In this document: piece by piece, positions 23,190-33,850 of the stretch | Layout of the letters: each line of letters starts with the position of its first letter | How positions within the stretch are numbered: the stretch's first letter is position 1 | The notes under the pieces: generated by a model | Database searches by the model: none | What the model was told of the DNA's origin: nothing | What the model saw: the letters and a program-made list of their open reading frames with translations, nothing else | Assembly (NCBI GenBank): GCA_035610365.1 | Contig: CM069435.1 | Coordinates: forward strand, 60,261,389 to 60,325,388 | Direction: 5' to 3' | Source of the DNA: Aquatica leii | Taxonomy: Eukaryota; Arthropoda; Insecta; Coleoptera; Lampyridae | DNA length: 64,000 nucleotides | Program-made: the position numbers and the translations under genes

Positions 23190-23836
23190 ATGCCTTTTAC
23201 TAGAGATCAACTTGAACAAATTAATTCAATTATTACCGAAACTACAAACAAGCTATTAACCGACGAAAAGGTGGTCAAATTTATCTCGGAAATAGTGTCA
23301 AAAACGGTATTGGAACAAATTGAGCTTAAATTTAATCGTCAACAAGAAGAAATTGATGAGCTTAAAAACAAGGTAACAAAATTGGAAACCAATAATTGTG
23401 AGTACGAAAAAAAATTGATGATTTAGAATAATACTCACGCCGTAATTCGATTCGTATTTACGGAATAAAAGAAACGTTAAATGAAGATCTTAAAGAAAGT
23501 GTTAAACAAGTAGTGAAGGATAAACTACACGAAGATTTAAATTTAAATTCAATAGATAGAATACACCGAGTAGGAAGAGTGAAAAAAGGATTAATTAGGC
23601 CAGTATTAATTAAATTTGTATCGTACGAGCAACGTGCGCTCATATTTTTTAAGAAGAAATTACTAAAAGGTTCTGGAATTACTATAAAAGAAGACCTCAC
23701 AGTTAATCGCATAAAAATACTTAAGGCAGCTCAAGATAAGTATGGTATTCAAAATACGTGGACCAAGGACGGCAAAGTTTATGTGAGTGCTACAAATAAC
23801 ATTAAATGGATAAGCTCTATTGATAATTTAATATAA
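23190..23836 (+). pseudogene. LINE ORF1 protein (coiled coil + RRM-like), two defects
   Basis: It starts MPFTRDQLEQINSIITETTN and runs into a charged coiled coil (RQQEEIDELKNKVTKLETNN). In an adjacent frame the common ORF1 block appears as IDDLE, a stop where Q is usual (CAA to TAA), then YSRRNSIRIYGI. A final section has VKDKLHEDLNLNSIDRIHRV and TWTKDGKVYVSA before the stop at 23836. A frameshift at about 23408-23420 and the nonsense codon break it. ORF1 proteins of this type bind element RNA; this one would be truncated. Confidence 0.8.
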
Positions 23837-24114
23837 CATTTTAGAATTTTCTACTAAATTTATAAGACATTACTTTAAATTAAGCAAAGTTTATGCGTTT
23901 GTAAATATGTTTATGTGTATTTTGATAATTTGTTACCGTTGGTAAATCCTTCTTATTTAAACTTAAAAAAAGAGTATTTTACTACTTGTACTGTTTAATT
24001 TATAATTTATTTTGATTATTTTGGAACGTTTGCATTTACGTATCTATTTTTTCTTTCTCTCTACTTATTAAAGCATTGTTAGATTTTGTTTGTCGTTTTT
24101 TAATATTAATCTGT

Positions 24115-26817
24115 ATGGAAGATATCTTAGAAGATATTCCAACACTTACAAATGTGTTTCTTAAAAATGTGGTCAAATGTAATAAATTAATTCAATTATT
24201 TAAAAGTAAAAATTTAGAGAATGTTACTATTTTTCAAACTAATATTAGAAGTGTGGGTTGCAATTTTTCTCAATTGGAATCGTTACTTGCTTCGTTAACA
24301 AATGAGTTTGAAATTATAATTTTAACTGAAACCTGGATTTGTGTAGATGTAGATTTTTTTGGGGTAGATGGATATAATTGCTATTATAACAACAGCAAAC
24401 TGAATAAGTGTGACGGTGTATTGGTATATATAAAATCTACAATTGCGCATAATAACGAAGTAGTGATCATAAATGATATTACTTTTATGAGAACAATTTT
24501 AAAGCTGCAAACATGTACAATTGCGTTAACATCAGTATACCGTGCACCTTCTGTAAATGTCACAACATTTCTGGAAACATTAGAAATATATTTGCCAACT
24601 TATTGCAAATTGAACCACGAAATTTTTGCGGGAGACATAAATATCGACATCCTTAATGAAAGTAATCATGATGCAGATAAATATATTAATGTAATGTGTG
24701 AATTAGGGTTTCGCTCATGCATTATGACACCAACACGATCTACGGAAACATCTCAATCATGTATTGATCATTTTTATCTTAAATCCAGCCTAAAAAACGA
24801 CAGTTTATTCTGTGGGGTATTAGCTTCTAGGATCTCAGATCACTATCCTGTACTGTTAAGTTTAAATTTTAATAGTGTTCTACCACATTTGATAAAAGAC
24901 TTAGATACTCAATTTTACAAAATCCTTGACCATAAAAAATTACAAACCTTTTTATTAATAGAAAATTGGCATTTCTTAAAAAAATTGAATATAGATGAAG
25001 CTTTTACAAAATTTATAAATCACCTAAACTATTACATTAATAAAGCTACGATTTGGAAAAAAATTAAAACAAAAAAATACAAAAACAGAAAACCTTGGGT
25101 TACTAAAAAAGTTATTGAAGAAATTTGTAACAGAGACGATCTATACAAGATATACTGTAAAGATAAAAGTAATGTACAAGCCCGTAACAATTATAAAGTT
25201 TATAGAACAAAGGTGACTAATTTAATTCGTAAGACTAAAATGGATTATTTTAAACAAAAATTTGAGAAATGCGAATCAGTAAAAGATATATGGACTTTAT
25301 CAAAAAAAGCTCTAAACTTAAAACAAAAAAGTTCTTTGATAAATCAATTAATGACTAAGAATGGAGAAAGTGTAACTGGACATGTAGATATAGCTAATGA
25401 ACTTAATACTTACTTTATAACAATCGGAGAAACACTAGCTAATAATTTAAAGCAAGACAAAAACTATAAAATGCCTATAGAGCCTTTAGTATCATGTTAT
25501 TTATGGACACCGATAACAACAGAAAATGTTTTTAAAGAGATAAATTTATTAAAATTAAATAAATCAGCGGGTAATGATGGTTTAACTCCCAAAATAATAA
25601 AATTTATGGCACCATTCATAGTTGTTCCTCTAGTTACACTTTACAATAAGTCTTTAGTTATTGGGTATTTTCCTTCAGCATTTAAAAAAACTATAATAAA
25701 GCCACTACACAAAGGAGGCCCTGCCAACTGCGTAAGTAACTACCGTCCAATTGCAATAACGTCTATTTTATCTAAAATATTTGAAAAACTAATTAAAAAC
25801 CAACTTATTAAGTATTTAGAAAAATACAACATAATAAGCCAGTACCAATTTGGATTTAGAGCACAAAAAAGTACAAATGATGCGTTGGCGGAACTAACAT
25901 CAAGCATTTATGATAACTTAGACAAATCTTTACCATCAGTTGCGGTTTTTTTTGATTTAGCTAAAGCATTTGACACTGTTTGTCACCAGGTATTACTAGA
26001 TAAACTTGAATTATTAGGATTTAGAGGAATCGTTCTAAATTTTTTTAAAAGTTACTTATCAGAACGACAACAACAGGTTTCCGTAGCAAAATCATTAAGT
26101 GAAACTAAAACTATAAATTGCGGAGTTCCTCAGGGTTCTGTACTAGGACCACTTCTTTTTATTATTTATATTAACGATCTATTAAATATTAATACTTGTT
26201 CTTCACAAATCATTTCTTTTGCTGATGATACCGTTTTGTATGTTAGTGGAAAAACATGGAAAGAAGTCTACGATAGAACTACATTGTGTGTGTCACGAAT
26301 CAAATACTGGTTGGATAATAATATTCTTTCTCTAAACTATAGTAAAACATATTTTATGACATTCTGTTTAAAAAAAAATCAACTTCCCGAAATAGATTCA
26401 TTATTAATTCACGACTGGAACTGTGTAAACAATAGTAGATGCTTATGCAATATTTATATATCAAGAACTGAATCAATTAAGTATCTTGGAATTACTATTG
26501 ATTGTCATTTAAAATGGAACCGCCACATTCAAAACACAAAATTCAAAATTAGAAAATTTATTTATTTGTTTAGAACGCTTAGAGATATTGTTGACTTTCG
26601 TTCGCTTAAAATTATATATTATGGAATGGTTCAATCTGTAATTTCGTATGGTATTTTAATATGGGGCGCAGCAGCTAGTTCGTATATTTGTTCACTAGAA
26701 ATAGTGCAAAAATTAATAATTAAAATACTTCTAAAAAAATCTTATCGATATCCTAGCAAACTATTGTTTGAAGAAGCACAAATATTTAATTTAAAGCAAT
26801 TGTATTTTTTGCTATAG
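24115..26817 (+). CDS. LINE ORF2: endonuclease-reverse transcriptase, ~900 aa
   Basis: The first ATG in the long frame is at 24115 (MEDILEDIPTLTNVF). Residues ~35-270 form an apurinic-type endonuclease: TNIRSVGCN, LTETWI, YRAPSV, GDINIDI and SDHYPV are in order. The RT follows: NKSAGNDGLTP, YRPIAITS, QFGFRAQKSTNDAL, FFDLAKAFDTV, GVPQGSVLGPLLFIIYINDL, the catalytic SFADDTVLY, and YLGITI. The stop TAG at 26815 is premature: the next frame continues (VYIFKHHNHQN, LPIHQYTTRSN, FKKCLKKIL) to TAA at 27102-27104. One base near 26800-26812 accounts for this. Catalytic residues are intact, so an enzymatically competent but C-terminally altered protein is conceivable. Confidence 0.9.
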   Translation: MEDILEDIPTLTNVFLKNVVKCNKLIQLFKSKNLENVTIFQTNIRSVGCNFSQLESLLASLTNEFEIIILTETWICVDVDFFGVDGYNCYYNNSKLNKCDGVLVYIKSTIAHNNEVVIINDITFMRTILKLQTCTIALTSVYRAPSVNVTTFLETLEIYLPTYCKLNHEIFAGDINIDILNESNHDADKYINVMCELGFRSCIMTPTRSTETSQSCIDHFYLKSSLKNDSLFCGVLASRISDHYPVLLSLNFNSVLPHLIKDLDTQFYKILDHKKLQTFLLIENWHFLKKLNIDEAFTKFINHLNYYINKATIWKKIKTKKYKNRKPWVTKKVIEEICNRDDLYKIYCKDKSNVQARNNYKVYRTKVTNLIRKTKMDYFKQKFEKCESVKDIWTLSKKALNLKQKSSLINQLMTKNGESVTGHVDIANELNTYFITIGETLANNLKQDKNYKMPIEPLVSCYLWTPITTENVFKEINLLKLNKSAGNDGLTPKIIKFMAPFIVVPLVTLYNKSLVIGYFPSAFKKTIIKPLHKGGPANCVSNYRPIAITSILSKIFEKLIKNQLIKYLEKYNIISQYQFGFRAQKSTNDALAELTSSIYDNLDKSLPSVAVFFDLAKAFDTVCHQVLLDKLELLGFRGIVLNFFKSYLSERQQQVSVAKSLSETKTINCGVPQGSVLGPLLFIIYINDLLNINTCSSQIISFADDTVLYVSGKTWKEVYDRTTLCVSRIKYWLDNNILSLNYSKTYFMTFCLKKNQLPEIDSLLIHDWNCVNNSRCLCNIYISRTESIKYLGITIDCHLKWNRHIQNTKFKIRKFIYLFRTLRDIVDFRSLKIIYYGMVQSVISYGILIWGAAASSYICSLEIVQKLIIKILLKKSYRYPSKLLFEEAQIFNLKQLYFLL

Positions 26818-27299
26818 CTGTTTATATTTTTAAACACCATAACCACCAAAACATACTACATCTCCCAATTCATCAATATACAACTAGAAGCAACATACGA
26901 CATATATCATATAATAGCATAGCTAAACTAACAATTGGACAAACTAATTTTTTATATTATATACCAAAAGTATACAATTATTTACACACTAATATTCGTT
27001 TGAATTGTTTATATTATTCTTACAGTACTTTTAAAAAATGCCTTAAAAAAATTCTGCATGAAACCGATTCAATAATAATTGACAATATTTTTAAGAAACA
27101 ATAATATTTTGTTGAAAAATAATTTTTTTGCTTTTTAAAGAGATTGCAGACAAAGGAACAAGTGTCATATGACTACTTTACTTTGTGTGTAATCTCAGTT
27201 ATTGCATTACACAGCATTCGCTTATTGTTTCTTTTTATTGTTTTTTTTTGTTCCCTTGCTTATGTAATTTAAAATGTAATTGTAATTGTAAACATAAAA

Positions 27300-27328
27300 A
27301 AAAATAATAAAAAAAACCTTTATTATTA

Positions 27329-27363
<35 letters not shown>
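27300..27363 (+). repeat. (ATT)n microsatellite, LINE 3' tail
   Basis: An A-rich stretch with AATAAA-like units passes into about 13 uninterrupted TTA/ATT triplets. Position right after ORF2 and its 3' UTR fits a target-primed integration tail. Confidence 0.75.
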
Positions 27364-27364
<1 letters not shown>

Positions 27365-28218
27365 GGACGTGCTTATCGTATCTACTAGTTATGAGATATG
27401 TTTGAAAAAGATAAAGTGGCGATTTAGGTAAAAAGATGTTTTGAACAAATCAACTAAGAATGTCTTTTCACGACAGAAACACACATACTTATTTTTTTAA
27501 ATAAGCAATCGCACATTAAAAAGGTGGCGTAAAGAAACTGAAACGCATGATTCTGCGCTACTGTAGTCTAATCGCGGTCAAAGGTTCGAGATTTTACATA
27601 AATGCGTTCTTGCGTCGATTCTCTTTTTAATTGGTTATAGTTATAATATGTGCACAATCGTCTAGTTTATAAATAAAAATAACTAGATTTTAAATGCTCA
27701 TCATTATTTCTTTACTTTACAGCAATACAATTTTAAACCATGTACCTATGACTTTGGCGTAGGATTTGGCTTAATTCTTACCATTAACTTTGGCAGTTTA
27801 GATTTAAGTCGAATGTGTTTGGCATCGACTTCGAAAAGTAATTTCATGTAGTAAATAAAAATTCCTTCGTTTAATAAACTAAATTAAATTATTATTTTCT
27901 AGTTCATTTCATTATATGCATTTTTTGAAGTTGTGACAATGACAATGATTTTGACAGCTTTAAGATTGATCGATCTACGTCTAACAAAGCAAAATTAGCT
28001 CAGTTGTTTCTATTGGTTCTAGTTTAATATTGACTATGTTATTAGTAGTCTGTGTTCTTTTTTAGTTTTGACCATAGGTTTTGACATTTTAGATTTTTTT
28101 TCAAAATGTGTTGTCGTGATTTTGCTTTATGTAATTACGCTGCGGTATTTATAATTGTATTAATTTCTTAAAATATTTAATAACTCTGCATTTTATAATA
28201 AAATATTTTACATTTTAG
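27364..28218. other. No gene recognised between LINE and gene B exon
   Basis: AT-rich, no mobile element ends seen. It should be intron or 5' flank of gene B; the upstream exon of gene B was searched for here and not found. Confidence 0.4.
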
Positions 28219-28336
28219 ATTCAAAGTATTATTCATTTAACTATTTGTGGTTGGATAGTAGGTGTGATGAATTGCAAATACTTCATTGAAGATACAGAAG
28301 TTATAAGATATTTTTGGTGGATGACATATGCGTACA
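28219..28336 (+). CDS. Gene B exon: first membrane segment
   Basis: The acceptor 'ttacattttag' (AG 28217-28218) and donor GTAAGT (28337) bound a 118-nt exon entered in phase 0 and left in phase 1. It codes IQSIIHLTICGWIVGVMNCK (a membrane helix) and YFIEDTEVIRYFWWMTYAY. The tail aligns with gene A's exon 6894-6964. The final A pairs with TT at 42130 to make an in-frame codon after a 13.8 kb intron filled with mobile elements. The start codon exon is upstream and not found. Confidence 0.7.
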
Positions 28337-28447
28337 GTAAGTACATTGTAAAATTACAAAAATTAACACAAAACTTTAATAATCTTACGCTACGACTTTG
28401 CTAACGCTAATTTTCGTAAAATAATTAAAAATGTTTAATGCACCTAA

Positions 28448-28652
28448 AGGCGCGTACACATCTGGCGAACGCATGTGGCCGAAGCCATTCGACCGAACGC
28501 CTTCAATTTTCTTTTGATGTACCGCTCAGTGAGCGAACTCACGCGAAGGCAAACACATGCGTTTGCTGCCATTTACGGGGTCGTACACATTTACCAAAGG
28601 CGTTCGGTCGAATGGCTTCGGCCACATGCGTTCGCCAGATGTGTACGCGCCT
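28448..28652. mobile_element. 205-bp MITE with perfect 56-bp inverted ends
   Basis: The left 28448-28503 ('aggcgcgtacacatctggcg...') is the exact reverse complement of the right 28597-28652. Flanking TAA at 28445-28447 and 28653-28655 forms a 3-bp target duplication of TWA type, typical of PIF/Harbinger. The AGGCGCGT outer end matches the autonomous-type element at 30036, 1.4 kb away. The central 93 bases contain smaller palindromes ('cgctcagtgagcg', 'gcaaacacatgcgtttgc'). Open frames across it are artefacts of the palindrome. Confidence 0.95.
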
Positions 28653-28923
28653 TAACTGTAAGTGTGTTTCACTTATAGTTTTCGTTTTCGCCAATTTGGC
28701 TTGTGCAAACGAAGTCAAACCAACTTGCATGTGTGTATGTAGCGAAAGTCGGAGCTTGAGTTAAGCTTTAAGTTAGGCTTGAGTGAAATCGGATAAAACC
28801 GATTGTGAATAGTCTCGTCGTCAAACAAGTTAAAACATCTGTAGACATTTTTGGCTTGGTCGTACAATCTATTGCATTTTGCAATTTTTCTCGTTACACG
28901 CATCTTTTTTTACGTATTTTACT

Positions 28924-29217
28924 ATGACTGATTTAAAAAGAATGTTAAAACAATTCCTAACCGAGTTTATAAGAACCTATAAAAACGATTTTTCTTGAAA
29001 AAAATATCCGCAACAAAAGATTGTGCATTGAAAAAAATTAATTCTCTAATAACATGTTTTTGCAAAAGACACCGCGAAGTTTTGGAATCTGAAAAGTCTG
29101 ATGCTGAAACAAACAACCTGTACTTAACCTTGTGGTATTGACTTATTTTTGGTAGACCAGGAAGAGCCTAGGACATTAGTATTCACTCTTGACGATAAAG
29201 ACATAAACAATCAGGTA
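28924..29217 (+). pseudogene. MADF-type DNA-binding protein remnant
   Basis: Pieces read MTDLKRMLKQFLTEFIRTYK (28924 on), then in another frame INSLITCFCKRHREVLESEK and NNLYLTLW, then GIDLFLVDQEEPRTLVFTLD and DKDINNQ ending at a donor-like GTAAGT at 29218. This order (FI..Y, NLR/RE..K, LYxxLW, LxFLxDQExPR) is that of insect MADF/Myb-SANT-like regulators, often domesticated from or coupled to Harbinger elements. Two or more frameshifts make it a pseudogene. A match to a functional gene is uncertain. Confidence 0.5.
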
Positions 29218-30032
29218 AGTAAAATTATTCATAATTTTTATTTATTAATTTTTATTAGATAATATGATTACGAATAAAAATCTCACAGGGCTATCAAACA
29301 ATCCTGCCATTCTACATCACTGTTTCTATTAATAAGCTATAAAATTCTACCGTGTTTTTTCCCATTCGACGACGATTTTCTTTCATCGCTGTCTTGGCTT
29401 GTTTCCTCAATTGAAAAATAATGTTCTGATCGGTGGACTCGTAAAAAGTTTAGATTTTTTTACTGATTGAAAGGCTTTAATAGGTCTAGACAAAGAGAAG
29501 AAGTTTTGTCGGCAACAAACACTTACAGTAAATATTCGTTTATTATTCTAATAAATTTGTTATCAATTTTGCGTAAGATATTGTTTCTTTTATCACTCTG
29601 CCATCAGATAACTTTCCACTGGTACTTGCGTCGCACATAATAAACTCATAATTTGCGTTACCTATTGCCATTAGCACAATACTGTTTTTATATTTAAAAA
29701 AATATAAACCCCATACTTTTATTGCAACGATATTAACATGTTTCCAAGACAGTTCAAAAAATTCAACTTAATTTTTTACAATTCCTTTTCAGCTACCTTC
29801 TGTGCTGAGAAACTAAAATAAATACAAAATTTAATTAACTGTTTTTCAGAACCAAAACACCTGCAATAATAAGTAGAGGAGAGTAGAAGTTATAATCCTG
29901 ATCTGAAGTTAAAATTTTTTTTATTGATTAATTGATACAGTAAAAAATTATCGAAAAAAATAAATATTAAACGCAGTTCGTATTTGTTTGTATTTAGGTA
30001 AATAAAAAAAACGATTACAATAAAATGCTAAA
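29218..30032. other. No gene recognised
   Basis: AT-rich with only short open frames; no ends of a mobile element identified. Part of gene B's first visible intron. Confidence 0.4.
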
Positions 30033-30229
30033 TTAAGGCGCGTCCAGATGGCAGCAATACCGCGCAAAACGTTCGCGAGCGTTCACAAACAATCGAGCGT
30101 GTTAAGTAAAAACAGCAGCAACGTTCGCGTGGAATGTTCGTGTTTGCCAAGGTTCCAGTTTTGAGTAGATGCGCGGTTAGTTTGCTCGAGTCAGTTAAAC
30201 ATAAACGACGATTCTAAAATTGCAGCAGC

Positions 30230-30635
30230 TGCTTTTATTGTTTTGTGTGATGCATTATCAAATAAAAAGAAAAAGAGAAGGGCAAAGAGGCGTTACTGGA
30301 TGACCCGTATATTTCAAAGCAGAAGTTTATATAGCGCCAGTGATTTGCTTTGTGATCTAGCAATTTAAGATACGGGGCAATTTAAAAATTTCTGCCGTTT
30401 GCCTTCTAGTGATTTTGAATTATTACTAAATCTCATCGGTCCCAAAATACAGAAGCAAAATACCAATTTTAGATTAGCTATCCCCATTACCGAAAGACTG
30501 GCTAACGTTTCGGTTTTTGGCTACTGGAGATTCACCAGCTTGATGTACAGTTTCAAGATCTCCAAGCATAGTATCTCTACAATAATTATGAAAGTATGTG
30601 TGGCATTAATAGAGGGATTGAAAGAATACATTATG
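30230..30635 (+). pseudogene. Harbinger transposase, exon 1
   Basis: One frame reads KKKKRRAKRRYWMTRIFQSR and SLYSASDLLCDLAI with a stop near 30367, then continues FKNFCRLPSSDFELLLNLIG, ITERLANVSVFGYWRFTSLM and FKISKHSIST, the HARBI1 N-terminal region with its helix-turn-helix. It ends ATG|GTAAGG at 30635. Joining to the acceptor at 31467 is phase 0. The start codon was not fixed; the intron (30636-31466) contains the oppositely directed MADF exon 2. Confidence 0.75.
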
Positions 30636-30684
30636 GTAAGGAAATATTTTATTTTTATTCGTAAATCGCTAACAATTTTATCCC

Positions 30685-31335
30685 TTAATTGTTATCAACA
30701 TCAAATGCATGAAAATGACCTCGCCTGGTAGCCATAGGACTTTCCAAAAACTGATAATTAGACAAGCCCTGTGACTGAACGTCTTTACAAGAATAATCAG
30801 AAACATTTGGTGATGATGAAGATGATGATGGTAGAGCATGAAGATACAATGAGGATGGTGGTTCCTGAGTATAAGGTGATGCTGAGGATGCATGTACAGA
30901 TGGCATTCTTGATTGATTGACTGTTTGCATAGATGAATTGTTGTCATCGTATTTCTCCATTTCAGCGTCAAAAATAATGTTATTTATTTTATTCATTACA
31001 ATAGAGCGAAGTCTGCCTTCAAATTTTTGTATTTTGGTGACTATATGTTGGCTAAAAGTACAGCATTCATCCTTTGGAGTATTTGACACATTTTGAGGAA
31101 TATCATATGCAGCAGATATTCTCGGATCTTCCTGTTGTTTCCTTTTTTTAATGGCTGTTTCTTTGGAGATAAAAACAGTTTTCGTGGGGGTGTCTGTTAG
31201 TTGATGTTGTCATCTGAAGTTAATTCTTCGACATCTGTCTTTTCTCGGTTAATAGAATCTGTTCCACTTGAAACGTCCACCTCTGATTCGGAATCGTTTA
31301 CACCGTCAATGTCAATATCACCAAAAGGGACCTAG
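30685..31335 (-). pseudogene. Harbinger accessory gene, exon 2
   Basis: From a splice acceptor (ctag at about 31333-31336 on the minus strand) it reads PFGDIDIDGVNDSESEVDVS and REKTDVEELTSDD, shifts frame near 31210, then TPTKTVFISKETAIKKRKQQ and, from 31089, MSNTPKDECCTFSQHIVTKI. The C-terminus is rich in serine, proline and histidine and ends VDNN at 30685. The acidic linker plus the KDEC..F...I..K(I/L) helix is the usual C-terminal half of MADF partner proteins. The exon lies inside the transposase intron on the other strand. Confidence 0.75.
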
Positions 31336-31466
31336 AAGAACAACGATTAACATTGTTATCTAGGACAGAAATCCTGTATTTTTAGATAGATTTGCCGCTG
31401 TTGCATAAATAAAATGCCCTGTTCCATACATAAGAAGCATTTATTTCTTTTATTTACTTGTTGCAG

Positions 31467-33318
31467 ACGCCGTCTACTAAAGAAGAATGGTTAGAAACTT
31501 CCAATGAATTTCACCTACAGTGGAATTGTCCACATTGCCTAGGCGCAGTGGATGGAAAACATGTAGTTCTGCAGGCTCCTGTAGACAGCGGTAGTGAATA
31601 CTTCAATTATAAGCATTTTTTAGTATTGTACTGTTTGCATTGGTCGATGCAAACTATAATTTTGTATTTGCGGACGTCGGTCAAGGACGCATTTCAGAAA
31701 CAGTTTACTATGGAAGAAAATTAAAAGTAATACTTTGGCATTTCCTGAACCAGCAGTTTTCCCAGGTCGACAGAAAATTATACCATTTGTAATGCTGGCT
31801 GATGACGCATTCGGACTACATGAACATGTCCTGAAACTTGTTACAAGCTTTAGGTCTTACGAACCTTGCACGGCCAACTCACACAGTCGGAGATAGGGGA
31901 GGTTCAAGCGAATTATAATTAAGGGCGCCAGATTAATTCTAATTAACACTTCTGCCTCGATCACGACAGACGGTCCAAACTTGTAACGAATTTTTAGGTT
32001 CGTAATCCTTGTTACTCTGGTGTTCGGGTAACCACAATTTAAAGAGAAAGGTATGTTACCATAAAAGAAAGATTAACAGGTATAAAAACTTTAATGTAGT
32101 AACGTAGAAGAATAACAGGAGTATATTTAAATTCTCAATTCATAAATGCCAGAAATATTGGCAACACACAATGCATAGGTTAAGTTGCATCGAAATAGCG
32201 AAGAAAATTTCGTAACAAATATTGTTTGTACACAGCATGTGATACACACTAAATGATAATTGAAATTACCTTAATGGTATTGTAACAGTAAACGTAATTA
32301 CGGAAATTAACATTAGCCAACGTTCCGTGAGTGACTTTTATGACAGCGAAGAAAAATAATCAGACTTACCCAAAATCCAGTATCTACTTGCGCGAAGAAA
32401 ACGTTTTCACCGGTAGTAGCCTAGAATAGATATTGAATAGCAAATCGTGTTACACAATAACTCACGAAGATAGGAAGCTACAAAATCGTTAATAATAATA
32501 AATTAAATAAGACATAAAAACCCGTTGTATCGAATGGTGTTAGTTGTAATTACGAACAGGTGGGTGGTAACGCAATCGACTGGTGTACAAGAAATAACAT
32601 CTCCAAAGTAATGCTTGTCGAGACTTCGTTTTCGTTGTGGGTAATACGCCTTCCCAAAATCTTCCGCGTTTGATAACGGTATTTATCAATAGTAATTATT
32701 CTTCATTGTTCTTTATTGAATCGAACATGTGATTGAAGCGTGGCGAAACGGCTGTCAAATTAATACAGAAATTACAAAGGAATCCTAATAAACCGGATGC
32801 AAAATATCTTACCCTGTGCCGAATAGATTAAAATAAATTCGTAATCAACTTATAAATTCGTACTCATCACAATGGATGCACTTAGAATTATAGAAATTAG
32901 GTCAGAATCTAATTTTAAGTCGATATACAGGGTACTACGTTATGAAAATTTTGCACGTAACAAACTATATGCAGGTATGCATAATAAAGGTTCTTTGGAA
33001 AGAATTTTCAATTATAGATTGTCGAGAGCACGAAGGGTGGTTGAAAATGCTTTTGGAATTGTCTCTGTCGTTTTCCGAGTGTTAAGAAAACCAATGCTGC
33101 TAGAGCCACTTAAAGCAACAGTTGTTGTATTAACTGCCCTTTACCTACATAATTTCTTAAGAAAACTAATATTTCAACAAACATACACTCCTAAAGGAAC
33201 GCTGGACTATGAGGAAAATAATCAAGTAATTGAAGGAAGTTGGCGACGAGAAGAATGTGCAAACGAATCATTTCTTCCTCTGAGGAGAGTTCCGCGAAAA
33301 TCTGCTATGAACGCTTAA
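31467..33318 (+). pseudogene. Harbinger transposase, exon 2 (split by an LTR)
   Basis: From acceptor AG 31465-31466 it reads TPSTKEEWLETSNEF, then CPHCLGAVDGKHVVLQAPV (first catalytic D), SGSEYFNYKHF, and after a one-base slip near 31635 ALVDANYNFVFADVGQGRIS. FVMLADDAFGLHEHVLK (second D) ends at the LTR. After 32967 it resumes YAGMHNKG and RIFNYRLSRARRVVENAFGI (third, E) and ends at TAA 33316-33318 after LYLHNFLRK. Removing the LTR plus one AACT copy makes the two halves contiguous in frame. The slip and the LTR make it inactive, although the DDE residues are kept. Confidence 0.85.
31839..32962. repeat. Solo LTR (1124 bp) inserted in the transposase
   Basis: It begins TGTTACAAGC and ends CACGTAACA, so the termini are TGTTAC...GTAACA. 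AACT flanks both sides (31835-31838 and 32963-32966), a 4-bp target duplication of LTR-retrotransposon type. No internal region (gag/pol) exists, so it is a solo LTR left by recombination between two LTRs. Orientation cannot be told from the ends alone. Confidence 0.8.
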
Positions 33319-33599
33319 AAAGTTAGAGGTGAATTTGCAAAATACTTCATAAATAATGGAAGTTTAGTTTGGCAAAACTATTATGCATAGAACATTACAC
33401 AATTGCTTTATTTTAATTAAATAAATCAATTAGGTATTATTGCTTACAGTTTCAGTGTTGATGGTTTCTCTAACTTAATTTTTATTCATCATAAATGCGA
33501 AACTTGAAAATGTAAACCACTTGCTGACATAAACGTCTTCCTTTCTTATTAAAATTTATTGTATTGAATTTGATAAAATACATGAGTATACCATAATAT

Positions 33600-33850
33600 T
33601 AATACCTCTTCCAGTTCTGGTTGTATTTTTAATTTTGGCTTGTTCCCTTCGAAATAAAGACAACAAAGAAGACATTTTTGTTTTTACTAAATCAACGTCG
33701 CAGTCCATTTCTGATGCGATTTGAACCCATGCGTCATGTTTTTTATTTCTAAGATGTAATTTTTATTGCTAATGTCCCATAATTCCGGCTTTTCTTCATA
33801 AACATTAATAATTAAATGTAGAACTTTTTCGTGGTTCCAGTCGCTCATTT
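33600..33850 (-). pseudogene. Harbinger accessory gene, exon 1: MADF domain
   Basis: Starting at ATG 33848-33850 the minus strand reads MSDWNHEKVLHLIINVYEEK and PELWDISNKNY, then after a one-base shift HDAWVQIASEMDC, DVDLVKTKMSSLLSLF and RREQAKIK, ending near a donor after RTGRG. This is a MADF (Myb-like) domain, 80-90 residues. In PIF/Harbinger elements this protein helps the transposase enter the nucleus and bind the ends. The frameshift disables it. Confidence 0.8.

Larger units (their letters stand above)
23100..27363 (+). mobile_element. CR1-group/Jockey-superclade LINE, nearly full length
   Basis: A 5' region, ORF1 (23190-23836), a 280-bp spacer, ORF2 (24115-27104 allowing one frameshift) and a 3' tail of short-period repeats (27300-27363) occur in the order of an autonomous non-LTR retrotransposon. 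The 5' boundary is approximate. ORF2's single frameshift and ORF1's two defects suggest a fairly young but inactive insertion. The exact clade (CR1, Daphne, Jockey) cannot be fixed without a tree. Confidence 0.85.

Noticed and set aside
28438..28764. Overlapping frames on both strands
   Set aside because: They cross the perfect-palindrome MITE, which creates mirrored open frames without meaning.
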